From an uncultured bacterium (GTDB lineage: Bacteria; Spirochaetota; UBA4802; UB4802): DNA of 64,000 bases. Shown here one piece after another: positions 17,495 to 28,600 of this stretch. The stretch is taken from assembly GCA_937920495.1 (NCBI GenBank), contig CALEUQ010000001.1, positions 97,053 through 161,052 of the forward strand, in the 5' to 3' direction. Each line of letters opens with the position of its first letter. Within the stretch, counting starts at the first letter, position 1. Position numbers and translations under genes: made by a program. The notes under the pieces are model-generated. The model had not been told where the DNA came from. It made no database searches and saw only the letters and a list, made by a program, of their open reading frames with translations.

Positions 17495-20400
17495 ATGATA
17501 AGTGTTGGTATTAATGTTGGTTCCACAAGTGTAAAGGTAGTAGTGTGTGACAATACAAAAATAGAAAAATGTGCAGGCATGCCTCATGATGGCGATGTGC
17601 CTGCTACACTTAAAACAATCTTTTCTAAGTTGCAGATTCAAAAAGAAGCAAGGGCGATAGTAACCGGTAATGAAGGCCGATTCTTGCTTCATCTTCCCCG
17701 TGTTATAGAATCTGTGTGTATTGAGGAAGCGCTGAAACACATTGAGTGTATGCCTGATGCAGTGGTATCAATGGGTGGGGAGGATCTTGTAGTATACACT
17801 ATCGATGAAAATAAGAAGATAAAAAATAATTTTTCAGGCAATAAATGTGCTGCAGGAACTGGCGAGTTTTTTAAGCAGCAATTAGCCCGAATGGATATGT
17901 CACTTAATGATATACATGCCATCCCAAAAGATAGTAAGGTGTTAAAGCTATCAACACGCTGTTCTGTGTTTATGAAAAGTGACTGCACACACCGGCTTAA
18001 TAAAGGTGAGGCATCAAAAGGCGATATTGTCCTTTCCCTTTCCAACGTGATGGCAGTTAAAGTTGTTGATTTTTTAAAAAAAGCCCGAATACAAAAAGGC
18101 ACGGTTATACTGACGGGAGGAATAACTCAAAATCCGTATATAGTGAAATTTATTAAAGAAAAATTACCACAGGTTGAATTTGTAATCCCGGAAAATGCTG
18201 TATTTTTTGAAAGCTACGGTGCAGCACTTCTGGCACAGCAGTATGGCCAGCCAATAGGCCATGATGTGTTTGAAACACATAGTATAAGCTTCCCACGGTT
18301 TAGCAGTTTACAAACAGCTCTTGATAAAGTGACATATATCCCATCAAAACGTGGCATGGCAAAACCAGGTGGTGAATATATATTAGGCGTTGATGGCGGG
18401 TCAACCACAACTAAAGCATGCCTTGTTGATATTACTACTCATGAAATCGTGGCAGCATATTATGGGCGCACACATGGTGATCCTGTTAAAGCATTAAAAC
18501 AATGTATAGTTGAAATCAAAAAGCAGCTACAAGAACAGATTGGCAATTCCGATATTACCATCTCACTTGCAGCAACCACCGGCTCATCCCGTGAAATACT
18601 GGGAGTTTTCCTTGAAACGCCCGCTATCTATAATGAAATCATAGCCCATTCTGTTGGCACAACATACTTCAAGAGTGATATTGACACTATTTTTGAGATA
18701 GGTGGGCAGGACGCAAAGTATGTGTATTTAAAAAATGGTGTGCCCATTGACTATGCCATGAATGAAGCGTGCTCTGCTGGTACTGGCTCATTTTTAGAGG
18801 AATCTGCACAGGGCGATTTGAATATTGCCCATGCGTGGGAGATAGGCGACATTGCACTGAAAGCACAGCAACCACTGAAGTTTGGCGAGCATTGTTCAGC
18901 CTTTATTAATTCTGATATACGCAAGGCAATTCAGCAGGGCGCAAGCAAGGAGGATATCACTGCAGGCCTGGTGACTTCAATAGTTGCCAACTATCTCAAC
19001 CGTGTGGTAGGAAACAGGACCATTGGGAATGCAATAGTACTTCAGGGAGGTGTTGCAAAAAATAAGGCAGTACCGCTTGCATTTGCCATGTTACTTGGCA
19101 AACATATCACGGTACCACCGGATCCGGAACTCATGGGCTGTTTTGGTGTGGCGATAGTTGCCCTGAATAAGCTGCAGAGCGGGCTATTACAGAAAAAATT
19201 GTATTCACTTGATGCAATTCTCAACACGGAGATTGTGTACGAACGCGAGTTTACCTGCAAGGCATGCGACAATTATTGTCCCATACGGGTGCTCAACGTC
19301 AATGGAAACAGGTACATGTTTGGAGGCAGGTGCAATAAGTATGCCAATATGCGCAAAAAAAGAGTTATCCATGACGAGGAGGTTGTTGATTTTGTTGAAA
19401 AAAGGAATGAACTTTTATTTGGTGAATGTGCACCACGGGAAACACCACACAACGCGTCAATAACAGTTGGCATACCGCTTTGCTTTTCTGCATATACATT
19501 GTGGCCACTGTATTCATGGTTTTTTAATACGTTAGGTGTGGCGATAGTTACCTCTGATGAAATCTCAGAAGAGGGAAAAGCCAAAGTTGAGAGTGCATAC
19601 TGCTTTCCTGCCGAGATAGCTCACGGTGCGGTTAAAAATATCCTTGATAAAAATGTTGATTACATCTTTTTGCCGCATATAAAAGAAATGCAAAGCTATC
19701 AGAAAGATGCACGTGCGACGTTCTGCCCAATTACGCAAGGGTTGCCGTATTATATTCAAAAAGCATTTGATGACATCCCTAAAGAAAAAATACTTTCACC
19801 GGTGTTAAGTTTTAATCTATCAGATGAAATTACTGAAGCGTCGTTTGTAAACATTGCATTAACCTTAGGCTTTTCCAGAGAAGAAGGACGAAATGCCTTT
19901 AGATTAGCACTTGAAAAACAAAGAGAGTACTTTAAAAAAGCAAAGGACCTGGGCACACAGGCGTTGGAGTTTGCACGTACATTACAAAAGCCTGCCATAG
20001 CTATTTTAGGGCGGCCATATAATGCATTTACAAAAGATGCAAACATGGGCATTCCAAAAAAATATACCAGCATGGGGTATACGGTAATCCCATTTGATAT
20101 CCTTCCATTTGAAGATGAAATAATATTTCCCAATATGTACTGGTTCTATGGCCAGTTAGATATGAAGACAAGTGTTATGCTTGCAAAAGAAAACAACATA
20201 TATGTCACATTTATTTCAAACTTTTCATGTGCGCCTGATTCCTTTATGTTGCATTATCTTAAATGGATAATGGGTTCAAAACCTTTTTTAATCCTGGAAC
20301 TTGATTCGCACACGGCTGATGCTGGGATTGATACACGCATTGAAGCATTTCTTGATATAATTGAGGGATACAGGCAAAAATGTTTAGGAGAGCAGTCAGC

Positions 20401-21796
20401 GCGTTATGATAACGGTTTGCGTTTTGTGATTGAAGATAATGAATTGTATGTTCGAAACATTTATACCAATCACACAATCCCTGTGCGAAATAATAGTAAG
20501 GTGAAACTATTGCTAGCCAGCATGGGGCGCCTGGGAGCAGAACTACTTGCTGCCTCATTGCGTTCAGCAGGTATTAACGCAGAAGCAATGCCAGTACCTG
20601 ATGCCAGGACTTTACAACTGGCACGGCAGTTTGTGTCGGGCAAAGAGTGCCTGCCCTCACATCTGGTTTTAGGAAGTGCGTTACAGTACTTTGCGTCACC
20701 ACGGTATAAAAAAGATGAAGTGTATCTTTTATTTGTGCCCACAACGCAGGGACCATGCCGTACAGGGCAATACTTTGTGTTTTATGAAAATTTATTTAAG
20801 GATATGCGCTTTGAAAATGTATGTGTGGTGACACTGGATTCATCTAATTCGTATACAGAGTTGGGTCCGCACTTCTCAAAGCATGCCTGGTGGGGAGTGG
20901 TAATAAGCGATTATATGAAGGATATTGAAACGTCCCTCAGAGCATGTGCCAAAGATCCCGTGAGTGCACTGGCCTTATATGATAAGTTATGGCAGGAGTT
21001 AATCACAGTAGCGGAGAAGGATGTCACCGGGGTTATACCGGTGTTAAAAAAGATTGCTTGCACCATCAGCAATATCCCGTTACAGAGAACTATCGCCCAA
21101 TGCCCAAAAGTATTAATTGTTGGCGAGATTTATGTGCGCAGGGATGATTTTGCCGTTGATGAACTTGTTAAGCATTTTAGCAAAAAAGGGATTATTGCAA
21201 AGGTTTCGGGTGTGAGTGAATGGATATATTACTGTGATTTTATACGTGAGTATGAGTATAAAAAAGCTATCAAACTGGTACCGTGGTATAAAAAGATTAC
21301 TATCCCTGAATTCAGATTGCTTATACAATATCATATTGAGCAGTGGTATAAACATCGTGTAGAGAAAAAAGTTAAAAAGGCTTTAAAGAAAACTAATTTG
21401 ATTCCACAAACACCACATAATATGCACCACATTATGAATATGTCGCAACAGCATTTTGTGAATCTGGAACTGCAATCAGAAATTACAGTATCAAGTGGTG
21501 TAGCAGCAGCGGCAATGCAGGATGGATATTCTGGTATTGTCAATATATCGCCGTTTGCCTGTTTGATTGGCCGTGTGATTGAGGGTATTCTTACACCGTG
21601 GGCACGAACAAAAGGATATCCTGTTATGTCAGTTGAAATTGATGGCAATACATTGCCGCCAACAACATTGAACAAACTTGAAATATTTATGTTAAACGTT
21701 ATGCGCTTCAAGGAAAAGCCTGAAATGAAGGAAGTGATTGAACACCCTGACTGCGCAGCCATTGCAATCGATAGAAAAATAGTAAAAAGTTTGTAA
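17495..21796 (+). CDS. Large 2-hydroxyacyl-CoA dehydratase activase-like protein (BadF/BcrA ATPases with HgdB-like C-terminus)
   Basis: The 1433-residue protein carries two ASKHA ATPase domains of the BadF/BadG/BcrA/HgdC type: about 1-250 (GINVGSTSVKVV, KCAAGTG, CSVFMKSD) and about 290-560 (GVDGGSTTTKACLVD, EACSAGTGSF, HCSAFINSD). Each keeps the two cysteines that bridge the [4Fe-4S] cluster in activators. A CxxC pair (CKACDNYC, near 590), a DUF2229-like region and an HgdB-like C-terminal part follow. Related fusions are common in anaerobes; the substrate is unknown. The start at 17495 is chosen because GGAGGT lies just before it. It converges on the STAS gene with three bases between the stop codons. 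Confidence 0.93.
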   Translation: MISVGINVGSTSVKVVVCDNTKIEKCAGMPHDGDVPATLKTIFSKLQIQKEARAIVTGNEGRFLLHLPRVIESVCIEEALKHIECMPDAVVSMGGEDLVVYTIDENKKIKNNFSGNKCAAGTGEFFKQQLARMDMSLNDIHAIPKDSKVLKLSTRCSVFMKSDCTHRLNKGEASKGDIVLSLSNVMAVKVVDFLKKARIQKGTVILTGGITQNPYIVKFIKEKLPQVEFVIPENAVFFESYGAALLAQQYGQPIGHDVFETHSISFPRFSSLQTALDKVTYIPSKRGMAKPGGEYILGVDGGSTTTKACLVDITTHEIVAAYYGRTHGDPVKALKQCIVEIKKQLQEQIGNSDITISLAATTGSSREILGVFLETPAIYNEIIAHSVGTTYFKSDIDTIFEIGGQDAKYVYLKNGVPIDYAMNEACSAGTGSFLEESAQGDLNIAHAWEIGDIALKAQQPLKFGEHCSAFINSDIRKAIQQGASKEDITAGLVTSIVANYLNRVVGNRTIGNAIVLQGGVAKNKAVPLAFAMLLGKHITVPPDPELMGCFGVAIVALNKLQSGLLQKKLYSLDAILNTEIVYEREFTCKACDNYCPIRVLNVNGNRYMFGGRCNKYANMRKKRVIHDEEVVDFVEKRNELLFGECAPRETPHNASITVGIPLCFSAYTLWPLYSWFFNTLGVAIVTSDEISEEGKAKVESAYCFPAEIAHGAVKNILDKNVDYIFLPHIKEMQSYQKDARATFCPITQGLPYYIQKAFDDIPKEKILSPVLSFNLSDEITEASFVNIALTLGFSREEGRNAFRLALEKQREYFKKAKDLGTQALEFARTLQKPAIAILGRPYNAFTKDANMGIPKKYTSMGYTVIPFDILPFEDEIIFPNMYWFYGQLDMKTSVMLAKENNIYVTFISNFSCAPDSFMLHYLKWIMGSKPFLILELDSHTADAGIDTRIEAFLDIIEGYRQKCLGEQSARYDNGLRFVIEDNELYVRNIYTNHTIPVRNNSKVKLLLASMGRLGAELLAASLRSAGINAEAMPVPDARTLQLARQFVSGKECLPSHLVLGSALQYFASPRYKKDEVYLLFVPTTQGPCRTGQYFVFYENLFKDMRFENVCVVTLDSSNSYTELGPHFSKHAWWGVVISDYMKDIETSLRACAKDPVSALALYDKLWQELITVAEKDVTGVIPVLKKIACTISNIPLQRTIAQCPKVLIVGEIYVRRDDFAVDELVKHFSKKGIIAKVSGVSEWIYYCDFIREYEYKKAIKLVPWYKKITIPEFRLLIQYHIEQWYKHRVEKKVKKALKKTNLIPQTPHNMHHIMNMSQQHFVNLELQSEITVSSGVAAAAMQDGYSGIVNISPFACLIGRVIEGILTPWARTKGYPVMSVEIDGNTLPPTTLNKLEIFMLNVMRFKEKPEMKEVIEHPDCAAIAIDRKIVKSL

Positions 21797-21799
21797 GCC

Positions 21800-22174
21800 T
21801 TATGCCTTTTTAGTAAAGGCTATTGCCTCATCAACCGTATGAAATACTGCAAAGAAATCAAACATTGCGGGCTGCTCAATCATTATTTTTTGTAACAGGT
21901 CGTCAGTCATAACAAGGAGTGCATACCCTCTTGTCTTTTTCCAGAATTGCAATGATTTCATTAGCACACCAATGATGGGGTTGGAAACTTCCTGTACGTT
22001 TAACACATCAAGTATGAAATGCTGGTGGTCAGGGTAGTTTTGTATATCTTGCTTGACAAATTCTAAGATTTGGTTAGCCTCTTCCTTGGTCATTGCGGGC
22101 TTTTTAATTTTCCCTATGAGAATAGCATCGTTTTGTAAATATTCAGAAGAAAAAAGATCATTTAATGTACTCAT
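21800..22174 (-). CDS. STAS-domain protein (anti-sigma factor antagonist-like), altered phospho-site
   Basis: A 124-residue single-domain protein with the strand-helix pattern of STAS/SpoIIAA proteins: HFILDVLNVQEVSNPIIGVL aligns with the segment that ends in D-S-S-G-L-G-V in SpoIIAA, followed by a helix, a VMTDDLLQ strand-loop and FFAVFHTVDEAI at the end. In my alignment the phosphoserine position is asparagine and the preceding aspartate is serine, so normal phospho-switching is doubtful. It is transcribed divergently from the AsmA operon across 130 bases, and its promoter region is shared. Two PP2C phosphatase genes lie within 17 kb. Confidence 0.7.
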   Translation of the reverse strand: MSTLNDLFSSEYLQNDAILIGKIKKPAMTKEEANQILEFVKQDIQNYPDHQHFILDVLNVQEVSNPIIGVLMKSLQFWKKTRGYALLVMTDDLLQKIMIEQPAMFDFFAVFHTVDEAIAFTKKA

Positions 22175-22304
22175 AATGTACCCTTATGTATAAATATTAA
22201 TGTCATGATACATAGCTAATAACTGATATGTCAATGAAAAAAAAATGGTCTGCGTTATTATGAAGAATAATATAAATAAGCAATAGAGAAGTTGGAGTAA
22301 TGGC

Positions 22305-25031
22305 TTGAAAACATTATTCAGATATAGTGTTAAAATTATCGCATATACTGGCATGGCATTGTGCAGCCTGATAGTTCTTATTGTACTTATTCTTTTTATT
22401 GCCAATATTGTGTTGACCACTGATAGAGTGTCAAAAATCATTGCCAGTCAGATTGAGTCCAATGTAAATGCACAAGCTTCATTTAAGGTGACTCATTTTT
22501 CATTGTTTAATGGGTTTGAAATACAAAATTTTATTCTTAAAGGAAATGACGATGTAAAACCAGTAGTACATTTTGATACATTCCGATTGAGGTATAGTTT
22601 TTTTTCACTGCTACTTGGTAAGATAAAAATATATGAAGTTGGTTTATATAAGCCATCAATCTATCTTGAAGAACAGAAAGGAATATGGAATATACAAAGA
22701 CTCGTAAAGCCGTCTGAAAAAGAAGAAAAAGAGAAGAAAGAAGAAAAAGCTGAAGAAGAAAAAGAAAGCAGAGACAGGATATCTTTGCCCATACCGGTGG
22801 AAATACTTTTTGGATTTGTGCTGCAAGAGCTATCACTACATATTTCAAGTAGTACATACAACCTTACCCTTAATAATTTTTCAGCTGATATTACACTACA
22901 CGTTCCCCCAACGCGTGATATTCCATTGAATGTGCTGGCAATCACGCTCTTTGACAAATTTAACATAAAGGTTAATCCTGAAGAAACGTTGCAGTTTTCA
23001 TTTGTATCCAGGGATGTTGCTGCCGGACCGCCATTACTATTTACCTTTAATCTGTTATATAATCCAGAAGAAAAACAGCTATCAAGCAATTTCAAATGCG
23101 GTACATACAATACACCTGTGCGCTTTACACGAAAGCATCTTGCACCACTCAATGCTAAAGTTGAATATGATATCGCATACAATCCATCACGTGATACTGT
23201 GCATTGTAACAGCTTCAGGGTTGTATTTGGGCAGTCAACATGGATTTCATTTGCGGGTACTATCGAACATATAAATACAGAACCGGAAATTCAGTGTGCC
23301 ATGCTTGACAGCAATATCAAACTTAATGAGATATACCGGTATACCAGTGTGCTGCTTGGGCCAGAGCCTTACTTTAATGGTTCCATTTCTATTTTTCCGC
23401 TCACGATATCGGGTAATATCCACGCATTAACAGTAAAAGGTGCAATTAAGGGACAAAAGATTGCATTTGCAACTGGTGGATTTGCTATCAGTATTCCGTC
23501 AGTTGAAATACCGTATGCGGTAATTCTGCGCAACCCTATTGTAGAAGCAACAGTTGATATCGGGCTTCCGCATTTTGTGTATACACTGGATGAACAAAGA
23601 TCACGGGACAATAGCGTTAGTGTACAATGCAACGTGAGATACAACCTTAATAATAATACAGTAGATATTCAGAAGCTATTATTGGTACACGGGGCACCTG
23701 AGATTACAGCTGAGGCTGTGCGCTGCCAGCTTGCCGGCTCAATGGTGCTATCTGACGTGATGACAGCAAGCATTAGTATTTCTACATTAAGGTTTGATCT
23801 TCCTTCTATTACGTATACACTGCCTGCCCCATTAAAACAGTCACTGGCATCAAGTCCCATAACTAAGCCGGTGACACTACGAATTGACACGGATGTGAGT
23901 ACATCTGCCGCAGCCAATACCATTAGCCTTCATGCCCTTTGTGCAATTCCGGATTATTCGATTGATGATCTCACTGTTTCAGCACATGTGTTGCAAAAGC
24001 TCAAAGCAGGCAGGATTGATATACGGCGCTTTGATGTAGCAAGCAAAAAGCATGATGTCAGTATGTATATAAAAGGCTTTTTGATTACAAAAGATGAGTT
24101 AACACTTGATGTTGATGCAGGGCTACACCTTGCACCGCGTGCACCGGTTGCATTTGGCAATTACACATTGCGCGGCATGCTGCAGGTATTGTTACAGCTT
24201 AAAGGGTCAATGCACACAATGGTTGCCAGAGGAAGTGTGCAGTCAAAAAAATTAATACTTGCAGGCAGTGCTGGCAAACTTTTTGTTGGCCCTGTTGATA
24301 TGGACATACCTGTAGCATATACAATGGGTAAAAGTTTTACAATGCCCTTTGATGCAGCAGATGTAATGAATATTCAGCTGTTTGGACAGAAGGCAAATTT
24401 TTCAGTTGGCAAAGTTGTGGCTGTGCATCCATCAAGAAATATTGCATTTGAATATGTTACAGATCTGCGTGGATATATTGGGTTTACACGCAATATAATT
24501 AAAATCAAAGATCTGCAGGCTGGCGTGTTAAGTGGCACGGTTACACTTAAGGAATTAAATTTCAACCTGGCTGATCTTGATCCACAGCACATGGAATTCA
24601 ATGTTACACTGAATGTGAATGATATTGATATTGGCAAGCTTGATAAGCCAGAATCGGTAAGGATTAATAAAGATTCACTGCTATCGCTTAATGCGCAGGT
24701 TGCGGGTCGCAATTTGAAAGTAGGGCAGGACTTTGATATATCAGGTTCCGTCAACATATATAAGGTTGGTGAGAAATTTGCCAACAGGCTGTTTAAGGGC
24801 ATTAATGAAGAGCGCGGCAAATCAAAATTGGGTATGGCGCAATTTGCAGTGGACAATGGGCTCATCATTACCGGATTTGATTTTTATATGGATAAAGGTC
24901 TGGTGTATCCAACTGTTTTTTTTAGAAAGAAGGTATTGGGTGTTTTTGTTACTGTGAATAATGAGCAGGTGCGCTATGAGCGTATCCCCGTCAATGAATT
25001 CTTCAACAGGGTGAGGGAGGAAACGTTATGA
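22305..25031 (+). CDS. AsmA/YdbH-like inter-membrane protein
   Basis: This 908-residue protein has one N-terminal membrane helix (about residues 12-34) and then a long beta-rich periplasmic body, as in AsmA-family lipid-transfer bridges. AsmA-like traits are the N-terminal block (RVSKIIASQIESNV, FSLFNGFEIQNF) and a C-terminal block resembling DUF748/YdbH (FANRLFKGINEERGK, FFRKKVLGVFV). A highly charged Lys/Glu stretch (about 138-161) interrupts the N-terminal part. The start is a TTG preceded by TTGGAG; the nearby ATG stops at once. Its stop overlaps the ATG of the YdbL-family gene. YdbH annotation rests mainly on that neighbour. Confidence 0.8.
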   Translation: MKTLFRYSVKIIAYTGMALCSLIVLIVLILFIANIVLTTDRVSKIIASQIESNVNAQASFKVTHFSLFNGFEIQNFILKGNDDVKPVVHFDTFRLRYSFFSLLLGKIKIYEVGLYKPSIYLEEQKGIWNIQRLVKPSEKEEKEKKEEKAEEEKESRDRISLPIPVEILFGFVLQELSLHISSSTYNLTLNNFSADITLHVPPTRDIPLNVLAITLFDKFNIKVNPEETLQFSFVSRDVAAGPPLLFTFNLLYNPEEKQLSSNFKCGTYNTPVRFTRKHLAPLNAKVEYDIAYNPSRDTVHCNSFRVVFGQSTWISFAGTIEHINTEPEIQCAMLDSNIKLNEIYRYTSVLLGPEPYFNGSISIFPLTISGNIHALTVKGAIKGQKIAFATGGFAISIPSVEIPYAVILRNPIVEATVDIGLPHFVYTLDEQRSRDNSVSVQCNVRYNLNNNTVDIQKLLLVHGAPEITAEAVRCQLAGSMVLSDVMTASISISTLRFDLPSITYTLPAPLKQSLASSPITKPVTLRIDTDVSTSAAANTISLHALCAIPDYSIDDLTVSAHVLQKLKAGRIDIRRFDVASKKHDVSMYIKGFLITKDELTLDVDAGLHLAPRAPVAFGNYTLRGMLQVLLQLKGSMHTMVARGSVQSKKLILAGSAGKLFVGPVDMDIPVAYTMGKSFTMPFDAADVMNIQLFGQKANFSVGKVVAVHPSRNIAFEYVTDLRGYIGFTRNIIKIKDLQAGVLSGTVTLKELNFNLADLDPQHMEFNVTLNVNDIDIGKLDKPESVRINKDSLLSLNAQVAGRNLKVGQDFDISGSVNIYKVGEKFANRLFKGINEERGKSKLGMAQFAVDNGLIITGFDFYMDKGLVYPTVFFRKKVLGVFVTVNNEQVRYERIPVNEFFNRVREETL

Positions 25032-25624
25032 AACATATAGTGGCAGTAGCTTTTGCTATCCTTGCCGGCATACTGTATTCGCAGGTGCGATGCAGTTCTT
25101 CCGGCTGCCTGAAAGGAATGCCCAGTTGCATTGAAATACATCCTCCTGCAATTAACATCACTGGCGAGAAGACAGCACTGGAGCGTCAGCTCATTGGTGA
25201 ATACAGGGAGATTGAAAAAGACGCATGGGTTACGTCCACCGTCATGGTGCCATCAAAAGGGGATCGCCATGCGATAGTAACTGTTGATGAGTCTATGCGT
25301 AAAGCAATACAGATGCGAGAACTCAATGCTGACAGGATACGTCAATATAAGGACATGGGTATAGTGGGTGAAATGTATAACGGTTACCTGGCAATAGTTG
25401 ATGAAAAGAAATTGCAATCCATGAAAGATAATGCATCAATACGATTGCTGGTAAATGATGAAAACAATGCACGCCAGATTATCTTTATAAAAAGTTCAAA
25501 CTCTAAGGATGCAAAAGATCCTGGGGCCATTCAATTTGGCTATGATTTTGCTAAAGAGCAGCATGCAAAAGCCAAAAAGGGCGACTGGATTCAAAAAGAA
25601 GATGGGCGCTGGGTGAAAAAATGA
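25028..25624 (+). CDS. YdbL-family (DUF1318) exported protein
   Basis: A 198-residue protein with an N-terminal signal sequence ending near a cluster of cysteines (C22, C27, C33). The C-terminal half matches the YdbL family: NADRIRQYKDMGIVGE, YNGYLAI, and the end KAKKGDWIQKEDGRWVKK, much like the C-terminus of E. coli YdbL. The N-terminal part (IEIHPPAINITGEKTALERQ) loosely recalls the small YnbE lipoprotein, so this may combine YnbE-like and YdbL-like parts; that is inference. It is coupled by ATGA overlaps to the AsmA-like gene before it and the giant lipoprotein gene after it. Confidence 0.85.
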   Translation: MKHIVAVAFAILAGILYSQVRCSSSGCLKGMPSCIEIHPPAINITGEKTALERQLIGEYREIEKDAWVTSTVMVPSKGDRHAIVTVDESMRKAIQMRELNADRIRQYKDMGIVGEMYNGYLAIVDEKKLQSMKDNASIRLLVNDENNARQIIFIKSSNSKDAKDPGAIQFGYDFAKEQHAKAKKGDWIQKEDGRWVKK

Positions 25625-28600
25625 AACGCATGACATTATCCATTTTGTCATTATTTTTTGTAGGATGCGCTTCAACAGCGTACCGTGATATACCGTTTGA
25701 TTATTCGCAGGTTTTAACCAAAGAGTACCGTTTTGGCACAGGACGCTCAATCCCGCTTACCTTTGAGCGCTCGGTGAATGTGAGCGGAAGTATCACAGCT
25801 GATGGAAAATATTTTGTCTACGCGTCAAATAAAGAGCGGAATAATTTTGATATCTACCTGCGGGCACTTAACGATATTACTACTGTCAGGATAACCGTTC
25901 ATCCTGCCAGAGATTTTGCACCGGATGTGTCGCCCGATGGTAAATGGTGCGCATTTGTTTCCACACGCGATGATCCTGAAGGCGATATCTTCATAATGAA
26001 ACTTAATCCCGAAAAGATTATACAGCAGGGTGATCAGGAAGTACCTGCAAAAAACGCTACGGTCATACGGGATTCGCTTTCAGGGGCTGTAAAACCTGTA
26101 CGTGATGCGTGGCCTTCTTTTTCGTCTGATGGGAGATTAATTGCATTTTCTTCAACGCGTGATGGAGAAGAATCCATATATATCATGGATAAAAATGGAG
26201 CCAATATCCGCAAAATTACAGAAGGGACGCAACCACGCTTCTCAATCGATGGTAAAGCGATTGTGTTTGTGAAAAAAAGTCAGAACGCAAGCAATATCTA
26301 CACTATCAATCTTGTAACAGGTGAGGTAACGCAGATCACCAATAATAATTATGTAGAACTATCGCCCTGCTTTGGAAAAACAACCAATGATATATATTTT
26401 ACCCGCATACAGTACGATACCAATAATGATGGTATGCTGGATACCAATGATAACGGTATGCTGTGTGCGTATGATGTACAAAAAAAAGAGGAATATCCCC
26501 TGACACTGGTTGAAGAGCCTTCGGCCACGCCACGTTATATTCCGTATGCTGATGGGGTCATAGTGTACAGCATTGTTGAAGGTCAAAACATTAATATTGC
26601 TATGATTCCGCATACAGGGATTATCCCCAAACAAAAAAATGCGGTTAGACAATATGAGCTGGCACTGAAGTACAAAGAAGATTTTGACGACATTGAACGC
26701 TACCAGCGTTGCCTGTTTGCCACCTATCATTTTTTCAATGAATCAAAGGACGCTGATTCTGAAGTGATTATTGCAAAAGCACTGTATGAACTGTCGTATG
26801 TGCCGCAGTATTCATTTGTTAGTGCAGTTCTTGCCAAGGCAGCTATCAGTAGTAAGCCGGCACACATTTATATGTATTATAGAACCGTAAAGGATAAGGA
26901 AAAGCTTTCTTACCTTCAGAAGGCTGTTAGTGAGCTTGAAGCACAAAATAATGAAAAGATTGCACCTTTTTTTATGGAGGAGCTTGCTGACCTGTATACA
27001 AACTTACAGATGAAATCAAAAGCAAAAGAACTATACACCAACATCATACAAAAATATCAAAATTATACACGTTTGATGTATGTACGCCATAAAGTGGGAG
27101 CATTGTTCTATAAAGATTTTACCATTCCTGAAGAGTGGGTTACTGTGCTACAGTCTTCATATACCTACCTTAAAAATGCAATAACAGTTGCAGTCATTGA
27201 ACACACCAAAACCATTCCTGCCAGGCAACGATATACACAGGCACATGAAGCTGCAGGAATCTATACGGTCCCAATAATCAAAGCAATTATGAACTATGTG
27301 GCTGCAACAAGCCTTATGGAGCTTTCACGAAATGATGAAGCACTACAATTGCTAAAACAGGGTCTGGAACATACAAAGAAGCTGGATGTAGCGTATTTTT
27401 TAATTAATGTAGCATTAGGGCAACTGTATTATGCTAAAGGAAATGATGAGTGGGTTGTGTACTATGAGGCAGCTGTCAACAATTATCAGGCACAGTGGAA
27501 GCAGGATATACGGCCTATTATTGACAGGCTTTCTGAATATTTTGAAAACACAGGACAAAGGCTTGCTGCTGAGGGCAACTTAAAAGATGCAGCAGCATTA
27601 TATAAACGCTATATAACCATGAATACGCTATTGCACCTAAAACGGCGATATAAAGATATATACAGTGCCAATGCACCGGGTGCTCATATAGGATATATCA
27701 ATGCAATGCTATCATTGGCGAAAGGCAGCACAGAGAACACCATTGAAAAAGAATACATGGAACGATTGCCCATTGCACGAATGGATTTTGATAAGGCACA
27801 CATATACGCTCTTGGGTATATGTATGTAAAGCAGGCCCAAAAGCTTTCTCCATGGCCAGAAACTATGGATGGTAAATCCACGCAGGAATTTGAAAATCTT
27901 CTTGTGTTATTTACAAAAGCTTTACGCCACATTGACTGGTCACTGTTTATAGATGATGCATTTGTAGATGCGTATCTACTCAAAGGGTGGATATATCAGT
28001 ATGTTGATGAATTGCGAGTGAGCTTTCCTTCAAAGAAACGGATAATTGATGCATATTTTCCTGAGTATTTATGGGAGAAATCTATTCCTTTGTATGAAAA
28101 GGCACTGGCAGCCAACAATGAAAATCAGTATCCCCATAAAGAAGCTGATATTCATTGCAATGTGGGGAATATCTATTTTCTTTTAAAGAATTTTAATCTA
28201 GCTTCCCGCCATTATGCAAAAGCCGTTGAGTATAAAAAGACGTTCTCAACATTGAAAGAAGAAGCCCTATTTTACTATCACTACGGATATTGTCTGTGGC
28301 AGCAAGGTAATTATGCCGGGGCATATACATCAATGCAGCAGGCATATAGCATTTATAAAGCCATAGCTCAGAAAAATGAGAGTGCAATTGCAAATACGCT
28401 GTATGTGCTGTACAGGTATTTTGCACTATTTGAACGAATGCAGGGTAATTTTGAACAGGCAATAGAATGGTATACCAAAGCTCTGGATCACTGCACAAAG
28501 TTTCAATGTGGCCAGGGTCAATCACGTGTATACATTGAAATAGCTGAATGTTACCGAAAAATGGACAAAGACTCTCAGGCGCTATCGTATCTTGAACTGG

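Noticed and set aside
24374..24868. A 164-codon minus-strand frame inside the AsmA-like gene
   Set aside because: Its serine/leucine-rich product is the typical shadow of a beta-rich coding sequence; the plus-strand frame is part of a coupled operon.
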